Shown here: piece by piece, positions 59,245 to 64,000 of the stretch
Position numbering within the stretch: position 1 is the stretch's first letter
How the letters are laid out: the number at the start of each line of letters is the position of its first letter
The notes under the pieces: model-generated
Told to the model about the DNA's origin: nothing
The model's input: the letters and a program-made list of their open reading frames with translations, nothing else
The model's database searches: none
Translations under genes and position numbers: made by a program
NCBI RefSeq assembly: GCF_004355005.1
Contig: NZ_SMSJ01000009.1
Coordinates: 1 to 64,000, forward strand
Length of the DNA: 64,000 bases
From: Dankookia rubra
GTDB lineage: Bacteria > Pseudomonadota > Alphaproteobacteria > Acetobacterales > Acetobacteraceae
Direction of reading: 5' to 3'

Positions 59245-61041
59245 CTATGGCCCCGAACGGAAGTCGAAGCGGCGTTGCCGCACGCTCCAGCCGTAGCGGG
59301 CATCGCCTTCCAGCACCGTCAGGTGGTCGCCGATGCGGTTGCGCTCCAGCCAAGCGAGCGTCGCCTCCAACTCGGCCAGCGACATCTCCGCCCGTCCCTT
59401 GCCCATGATCCGTTTCAGCGCCGCGGCATAGGCATGGTGGGCAACGCCGCCGCGCGGGATGCGGAGGCCGCCCTCGTCCTCCAGCACCTGGGCGGCGACA
59501 AGCTGGGCGATGCGGCCGCGCAGCGCGCGTTCCCGGGCGGAGGGGGTCTCTGCCGGCGGCGCCTGTTCCGGTCTGGCGGCGGCGAACTCGGGCCCCGGGG
59601 CCAGACGGTGCCAGTGCAGCGCGGTGGCGTTGGAGGCCAGCGGGATGATCGCCGGCTCCCGCACGCCCTCCGGCAGGATCGGCAGCTCGCCCTGCCGGCG
59701 CGGCGTCTTCATCCGCGCGAGCGTGCCCTGCTCGCGCTCGATCCTCTCGCGGAACCGGCGGAACAGCAGGTCGTCCGGGTGCAGCACCACGGCGCGCTGG
59801 CTCTCATAGGGCCCGGCGGCGAAGTCGACGCGGGTGGCGCGGGCGATCATCTGCTCCAGCCAGGCGCGGGAACGGATATGGGTCAGCGCGGCGCAGACCG
59901 AGACGCTCGGTGCGTCCAGCCCCTCATAGGCCATGGCGACGGTGACCAGGACGCTGGGTTCCGGCCGCAGCCGGAAGGCGGCCAGCACCTCCTGCGCGTC
60001 GCGCTCGTCCGAGGTGGCGATGCGCGCGGCGGTCTCCGCCTGGCCGCGCGGCAACCAGTCGCGCAGCCAAGCCAGGTAGTGCCGCGCATTCTCCTGGTCG
60101 GGTGCGACCACCAGCAGCTTGCCGAGGCCCATCGCGGTCTCGCTTGCCGGCAGGCCGAGCCGCGCCCGGCGTTCCGCCCGCAGATCGCGCGTCGCGGCGA
60201 AGGCGCGGCGCAGCAGGTCGCGGGCGAAGCCGGTACGCAGCGCGGTGAAGAGTGCGGCGCGGCCGACCTCCGGCGGGCCGGAGACGGGGTGCGGGCCGGT
60301 CCGGCGGCGCTCCTCGTCCAGCCATTCGGCCTCCCCGTCCAGCGCGCCGAAATCGACCGGCAGCACCGCTTTCTCGGCCAGCGCCTGGGCGCGACTGTAG
60401 CCGATGACGGCGAAGCCGGGCGCGGCGAGGTCGACCTCCCGCGTCCGGGTCCCCTGGCCCTTCCGATAGGGCAACCACAGGATCGGCCGGCCGTCAGCGC
60501 GCTCAAGCGTGCCCGACAGCAGCAGGCGCACCGCGGCGGTCTCGAGCAGCGGCAGGATGGCGCGGGACCAGGCCGCTTCCTCGGGGGCATCCGGGACGGC
60601 TTCGGCCGGCAGGTGGTGCACCTCGTCCACCACCAGCAGCGTGCGGTGACAGCGGAACTCCGCTGCGTGCAGTTCGGGTGCGGCGGCGACGCCCTGGTAG
60701 GTAGTGATCCAGCCCTGCAGCCCGCGGCAGGGATCGGGCGCATTCTCCGCGGCGCGGACCGAGACGGCGTGGTTCAGCGCGTCGCGCCAGGCGGGGTCGG
60801 CGAAGGCTTCCTCCGCCTGAAGGCGCAGGCTGTCGCGCGGGACGATCCAGCAGACCCGCTCCACCACGCCGGCCGCCATCAGCCGCGCCGCGGCGATCAC
60901 CGGCAGGAGGCTCTTGCCGCCCCCAGGCGTCACCGCGGCGAGGATGTCGCGCAGGTCGGTCTGCCCGGTCGCGATCGCCTCCACCACGCCGGCCAGAAGC
61001 TGCTGATGGCTGCGAAGGGCGCGCTGCATGCGGGGCCGCAA
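59245..61041 (-). CDS. Superfamily 2 DEAD/DEAH-box helicase
   Basis: 598 residues. N-terminal RecA domain: Walker A TPGGGKS at about 38-44, VVDEVHH (Walker B, DEVH), and LLLSGTLER (motif III). The C-terminal RecA domain includes LVTVAMAYEGLDAPSVSVC and MIARATRVDF (motif VI-type Arg). The order is that of type III restriction/UvrB-like SF2 translocases, but no methyltransferase or nuclease domain is fused or adjacent, so a restriction role is not supported. The last about 120 residues are helical and unassigned. M1 at 61041 or Met5 is the start. Confidence 0.82.
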   Translation of the reverse strand: MRPRMQRALRSHQQLLAGVVEAIATGQTDLRDILAAVTPGGGKSLLPVIAAARLMAAGVVERVCWIVPRDSLRLQAEEAFADPAWRDALNHAVSVRAAENAPDPCRGLQGWITTYQGVAAAPELHAAEFRCHRTLLVVDEVHHLPAEAVPDAPEEAAWSRAILPLLETAAVRLLLSGTLERADGRPILWLPYRKGQGTRTREVDLAAPGFAVIGYSRAQALAEKAVLPVDFGALDGEAEWLDEERRRTGPHPVSGPPEVGRAALFTALRTGFARDLLRRAFAATRDLRAERRARLGLPASETAMGLGKLLVVAPDQENARHYLAWLRDWLPRGQAETAARIATSDERDAQEVLAAFRLRPEPSVLVTVAMAYEGLDAPSVSVCAALTHIRSRAWLEQMIARATRVDFAAGPYESQRAVVLHPDDLLFRRFRERIEREQGTLARMKTPRRQGELPILPEGVREPAIIPLASNATALHWHRLAPGPEFAAARPEQAPPAETPSARERALRGRIAQLVAAQVLEDEGGLRIPRGGVAHHAYAAALKRIMGKGRAEMSLAELEATLAWLERNRIGDHLTVLEGDARYGWSVRQRRFDFRSGP

Positions 61042-61135
61042 CGCGCCAGGAGGGCAACGGATTCACCCAGGCCGCGACTTTTCGCAGGCCGGGGCGCGGG
61101 ATACAACCGGGGCAACCTCCAGAGGAAACGCAAGC

Positions 61136-62176
61136 ATGGCCTTCCGAGTCGGCTACCTCTCCCATGTGCCGCACCCGTCCTTCCTCGAGACGGCAGCGCA
61201 GCACCCGGAACTGGAGGTCGTGCGCATCCCGCTGGACCAGCCCGAAGCCGGGGTGATGGAGGCGCTGCGCGGCGTCGATGCCTATTACTGCATGGCCTCG
61301 CGCGACGAGCTGCCGAAGCCCTTCCACGTCACCGCGGCCTTCCTGGCGCAGCTGCCGGGGCTGCTCATGGTCGGCAGCACCGGCGCCGGCTACGACCCGA
61401 TCGATCCCAAGGCCTGCACCGAGGCCGGCGTGCTGCTGGTGAACCAGGCCGGTGGCAACGCCGAAGGCGTGGCGGAGCATGCGGTCGGCATGATGCTGGC
61501 GCTGCTGAAGCGGATGCCGGAAGCGGGCGCGGCGATGCGCGCGGGCCGGGCGAAGGACCGCAACGCGCTGATGGGGCGCGAACTGCGCCACCGCACCGTC
61601 GGGCTGGTCGGCATCGGCAATGTGGGGACCCGGGTGGCGGAGATCGTCCGCCTCGCCTTCTCCTGCCCGGTGCTGGCCTGCGACCCCTACCTGGATGCGG
61701 CGACGATCGAGGCCCGCGGTGCCCGCAAGGTGGAGATGCCGGAACTGCTGGCCGAGAGCGACGTGGTCAGCCTGCACCTTCCGCTGTCGCCCGAGAGCCG
61801 CAGCCTGCTGAACGGCGAATCCTTCGCGCGGATGCGCAAGGGCGCCATCTTCGTGACCACCGCCCGCGGCAACATCCACGACGAGCCGGCGCTGCACGAG
61901 GCGCTGCGCAATGGCCACCTGGCCGGCGCGGGCCTGGATGTGTGGGAGCTGGAGCCGCCGAACCCGGACCACCCGTTGCTCCACATGAACAACGTGATCG
62001 TCACCCAGCACACCGCCGGCGTGACGCATGAAAGCCGGGCGAACATCACCCGCATCGCGGCATTGGCGTTTGCGGACGCGGCAAAAGGCAAGCTGCCGCC
62101 GCGGATCATCAATCCCGCAGTGGTGCCGCGCTTTGCGGAACGCTACGCGGCGAAGCTGGGCCGGGCGATCGCCTGA
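61136..62176 (+). CDS. D-2-hydroxyacid dehydrogenase (NAD-dependent)
   Basis: 346 residues. The Rossmann motif is VGIGNVGTRVAEI; the catalytic residues are in TTARGN (Arg), LDVWELEPP (Glu) and VTQHTAGVT (His), all as in phosphoglycerate/glyoxylate-type dehydrogenases. It interconverts a 2-oxo acid and its D-hydroxy acid; the substrate is not decided. AGAGGAAA lies nine bases before ATG 61136. It converges with leuD, with three bases between stops, and diverges from the helicase gene. Confidence 0.9.
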   Translation: MAFRVGYLSHVPHPSFLETAAQHPELEVVRIPLDQPEAGVMEALRGVDAYYCMASRDELPKPFHVTAAFLAQLPGLLMVGSTGAGYDPIDPKACTEAGVLLVNQAGGNAEGVAEHAVGMMLALLKRMPEAGAAMRAGRAKDRNALMGRELRHRTVGLVGIGNVGTRVAEIVRLAFSCPVLACDPYLDAATIEARGARKVEMPELLAESDVVSLHLPLSPESRSLLNGESFARMRKGAIFVTTARGNIHDEPALHEALRNGHLAGAGLDVWELEPPNPDHPLLHMNNVIVTQHTAGVTHESRANITRIAALAFADAAKGKLPPRIINPAVVPRFAERYAAKLGRAIA

Positions 62177-62179
62177 GGA

Positions 62180-62809
62180 TCAGCCGAGGGCGACGCCGTC
62201 CCAGGCCCAGCCCCGCATGGCCTGGTCGCGCGCCTGCCAGGCGGCGATCTCCTCCGCCCGCTGCAAGGTCTGCGCGATCTCGTCGAGGCCGCTCAGCAGC
62301 GCCTCCCGCTTGCGGGCATCAACCGAGAAGGGCACCGCCTCGCCCCAGGGCGTCACCACCACCTGCTGCTCCAAGTCGACGCTAACACGGGCATTGCCGG
62401 GCCCCTCCTCCATCGCCGCCGCGATCCGCCGGATCAGGTCGAAGGGCAGCCGCACCGGCAGCAGGCCGTTCTGGAAGCAGTTGTTGTGGAAGATGTCGCC
62501 GAAGCTCGGCGCGATGACGCAGCGCAGTCCCATGTCCATTAACGTCCAGACCGCGCCCTCGCGGGAAGAGCCGCAGCCGAAATTCTCCCCCGCCAGCAGG
62601 ATCGGCGCGCCGCGAAAGGCCGGCTGGTTCAGCGGGAAGTCCGAGTTGTCGCTGCCATCCGGGTCGAGGCGGAACCGTTCGAACCCGTATTGCCCCAAGC
62701 CCTGGCGGCCGCTGCCGACCAGGCGCTGCACCGGGATAATCATGTCGGTGTCGACATTGGCCCAGAGCATCGGCACGGCGATGCCGGTGACGGTGGCGAA
62801 CCTCTCCAT
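62180..62809 (-). CDS. leuD: 3-isopropylmalate dehydratase small subunit (or related hydro-lyase)
   Basis: 209 residues, swivel domain of the aconitase superfamily. NVDTDMIIPVQRL, LAGENFGCGSSREGAVWTL and PSFGDIFHNNCFQNGLLPV are the standard motifs. With LeuC it isomerises 2- and 3-isopropylmalate in leucine synthesis. ATG 62809 (MERFATVTG) matches the normal LeuD N-terminus and overlaps the leuC stop by one base (TAATG); an earlier ATG at 62818 adds three residues. The paralogous (R)-2-methylmalate or dimethylmalate dehydratases are alternatives, as no leuA or leuB is in view. Confidence 0.9.
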   Translation of the reverse strand: MERFATVTGIAVPMLWANVDTDMIIPVQRLVGSGRQGLGQYGFERFRLDPDGSDNSDFPLNQPAFRGAPILLAGENFGCGSSREGAVWTLMDMGLRCVIAPSFGDIFHNNCFQNGLLPVRLPFDLIRRIAAAMEEGPGNARVSVDLEQQVVVTPWGEAVPFSVDARKREALLSGLDEIAQTLQRAEEIAAWQARDQAMRGWAWDGVALG

Positions 62810-64000
62810 TACGGCCATTCCCGGACATCGGTGATGACGCCAGCCAACGCCGCGGCGGCGGCCATGGCCGGGCTCGCCAGATGGGTCCGCGCGCCGGTCC
62901 CCTGCCGTCCCACGAAATTGCGGTTGCTGGTGGAAACGCTGCGCGCCCCGGCCGGCACCGCTTCCCCATTGGCTGCGACACAGAGCGAGCAGCCCGGCTC
63001 CCGCCACTCGAAGCCGGCCTCGAGGAAGCGCCGGTGCAGGCCCTCCGCCTCGGCTTCTCGCTTTACGGTCTCCGATCCCGGCACCACCCAGGCGGTGACA
63101 CCGGGCGCCACGCGCCGCTCGCCCAGCACCGCGGCGGCGTCGCGCAGGTCGGACAGGCGGGAGTTGGTGCAGGAGCCGATGAAGACCCAATCCACCTTCG
63201 TCCCGGCGATCGGCCGCCCGGCCTCGAGCCCCATGTAGTCGAGCGCGGCGCGGTCGCCGGGATTGCGTGGCGGCGGTACCGCCTCCGTCACCGCGACCAC
63301 CTGCTCCGGGCTGGTGCCCCAGGTGACCTGCGGCGCGACCCCGCTCGCCTCGATCCGGTGGTCGAGGTCGAAATGCGCCTCCGCGTCGCTCGGCAGCGCA
63401 TGCCAATCGGCCAGCGCGGCGTCCCAGGCGCGCGCCCTGGGCGCGAACTCACGGCCGGCGATGAAATCGAAGGTCGTCTCATCAGGCGCCACCAGGCCCA
63501 TCTTGGCGCCGAGCTCGATCGAAAGGTTGCAGAGCGTCAGTCGCGCCTCCAGCGGCAGCGCCCGCACCGCGCTGCCGGCATATTCCACCGCGAAGCCGGT
63601 ACCGGCGGCGGTGCCGTAGCGGCCGATGGCGTGCAGGATCATGTCCTTCGCCGTGACGCCCGGCGGCAGGCTGCCCTCGAAGCGGATCCGCATGTTGCGC
63701 GGCCGTCGTTGCATCAGCGTCTGCGTCGCCAGCACATGCGTCAGTTCGCTGGCGCCGATGCCGAAGGCCAGCGCGCCGACACCGCCATTCGTGCAGGTAT
63801 GGCTGTCGCCGCACACCAGCGTCAGGCCGGGCAGGACGATGGCGAGTTCCGGCGCCATGACATGGACGATGCCGTTGCCGGGCTGGCCGAGGTCATAGAG
63901 CCGGATGCCGGTCTCCGCGGCGCGCTTCCGCAGGCCGGCCAAGGTTCGCGCACCGCCGGCGAAGGTTTCGCCGGTCCGGCCCGGCGCGGTGGAGACGGCG
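62809..64000 (-). CDS. leuC: 3-isopropylmalate dehydratase large subunit (5' end outside window)
   Basis: The frame runs off the right edge, so the N-terminus is missing. The visible 397 codons include VCGDSHTCTNGGVGALAFG, FIGSCTNSRLSDLRDA with the first cluster Cys, and GCSLCVAANG with the other two, giving a complete 4Fe-4S site. A TTG at 63942 can be read as a start but lies inside the domain. It is translated just ahead of leuD, with which it forms the heterodimeric dehydratase. Confidence 0.9.
   Translation of the reverse strand, partial: AVSTAPGRTGETFAGGARTLAGLRKRAAETGIRLYDLGQPGNGIVHVMAPELAIVLPGLTLVCGDSHTCTNGGVGALAFGIGASELTHVLATQTLMQRRPRNMRIRFEGSLPPGVTAKDMILHAIGRYGTAAGTGFAVEYAGSAVRALPLEARLTLCNLSIELGAKMGLVAPDETTFDFIAGREFAPRARAWDAALADWHALPSDAEAHFDLDHRIEASGVAPQVTWGTSPEQVVAVTEAVPPPRNPGDRAALDYMGLEAGRPIAGTKVDWVFIGSCTNSRLSDLRDAAAVLGERRVAPGVTAWVVPGSETVKREAEAEGLHRRFLEAGFEWREPGCSLCVAANGEAVPAGARSVSTSNRNFVGRQGTGARTHLASPAMAAAAALAGVITDVREWP

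Noticed and set aside
59245-61041. Helicase as part of a type III restriction-modification or other defence operon
   Set aside because: Neighbours are a secreted repeat protein and a hydroxyacid dehydrogenase; no methylase, nuclease or other defence gene is present.
59020-62031. Plus-strand frame of 1003 codons opposite the helicase
   Set aside because: Antisense shadow; the helicase motifs are on the minus strand.

Overview
The window is a GC-rich piece of a bacterial chromosome. Its gene content suggests an alphaproteobacterium, most likely of the Acetobacteraceae (Roseomonas-like). That placement is inference from the GC content, two HWE-type histidine kinases, three orphan tripartite-tricarboxylate (Bug/TctC) receptors, the overlapping start/stop gene packing and the transposase types. 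I see no rRNA, tRNA, CRISPR array or replication origin.

Region 1 (1-25173) is an accessory sensory island with insertion-sequence remnants at its edges and inside: an IS630-type transposase at the left end, an IS5-type fragment at 4435 and an internally deleted IS3-type transposase at 24406. Between them lie five large sensor kinases: a Cache-HAMP-PAS HWE kinase, a seven-PAS hybrid kinase with an extra PAS-like domain after its receiver, a CHASE3 five-PAS hybrid kinase, a LOV-like HWE kinase without the photoactive cysteine, and a MASE1 six-PAS hybrid kinase. None has an adjacent intact DNA-binding response regulator; only a Crp/Fnr remnant is present. The most striking gene is at 6822-7223. 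It encodes a stand-alone photoactive yellow protein (PYP) homologue, with the chromophore cysteine and its Tyr/Glu partners conserved, ten bases behind the seven-PAS hybrid kinase. A VOC-family protein and a cytidine-deaminase-fold enzyme form a small operon inside the island.

Region 2 (25644-34442) is catabolic: pirin, an NAD-dependent epimerase, an MmgE/PrpD protein, a Bug receptor, a GntR/FCD regulator, a luciferase-like FMN monooxygenase and a second Bug receptor. Facing these are an amidohydrolase and, just beyond it (34442-35377), a fumarylacetoacetase-family hydrolase. Similar sequence elements in front of the epimerase and the monooxygenase suggest a shared operator for the GntR protein.

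Region 3 (35505-41901) holds a compact set comprising a family-2 glycosyltransferase, a NodS-like methyltransferase, a PIG-L deacetylase and an acyl-CoA-dehydrogenase-like protein, three of them with 4-base overlaps. An MFS transporter and a 3-hydroxybenzoate 6-monooxygenase-type flavoenzyme follow.

Region 4 (42127-64000) is mostly core metabolism: glutamate synthase gltBD, a zinc alcohol dehydrogenase, a third Bug receptor, an MBL-fold hydrolase, a single-PAS hybrid kinase, glgX, dodecin with a coupled small protein, protocatechuate 3,4-dioxygenase pcaHG, an alpha/beta hydrolase with Ala at the nucleophile position, a secreted repeat protein, an SF2 helicase, a D-2-hydroxyacid dehydrogenase, and leuD with a leuC that runs off the right edge.
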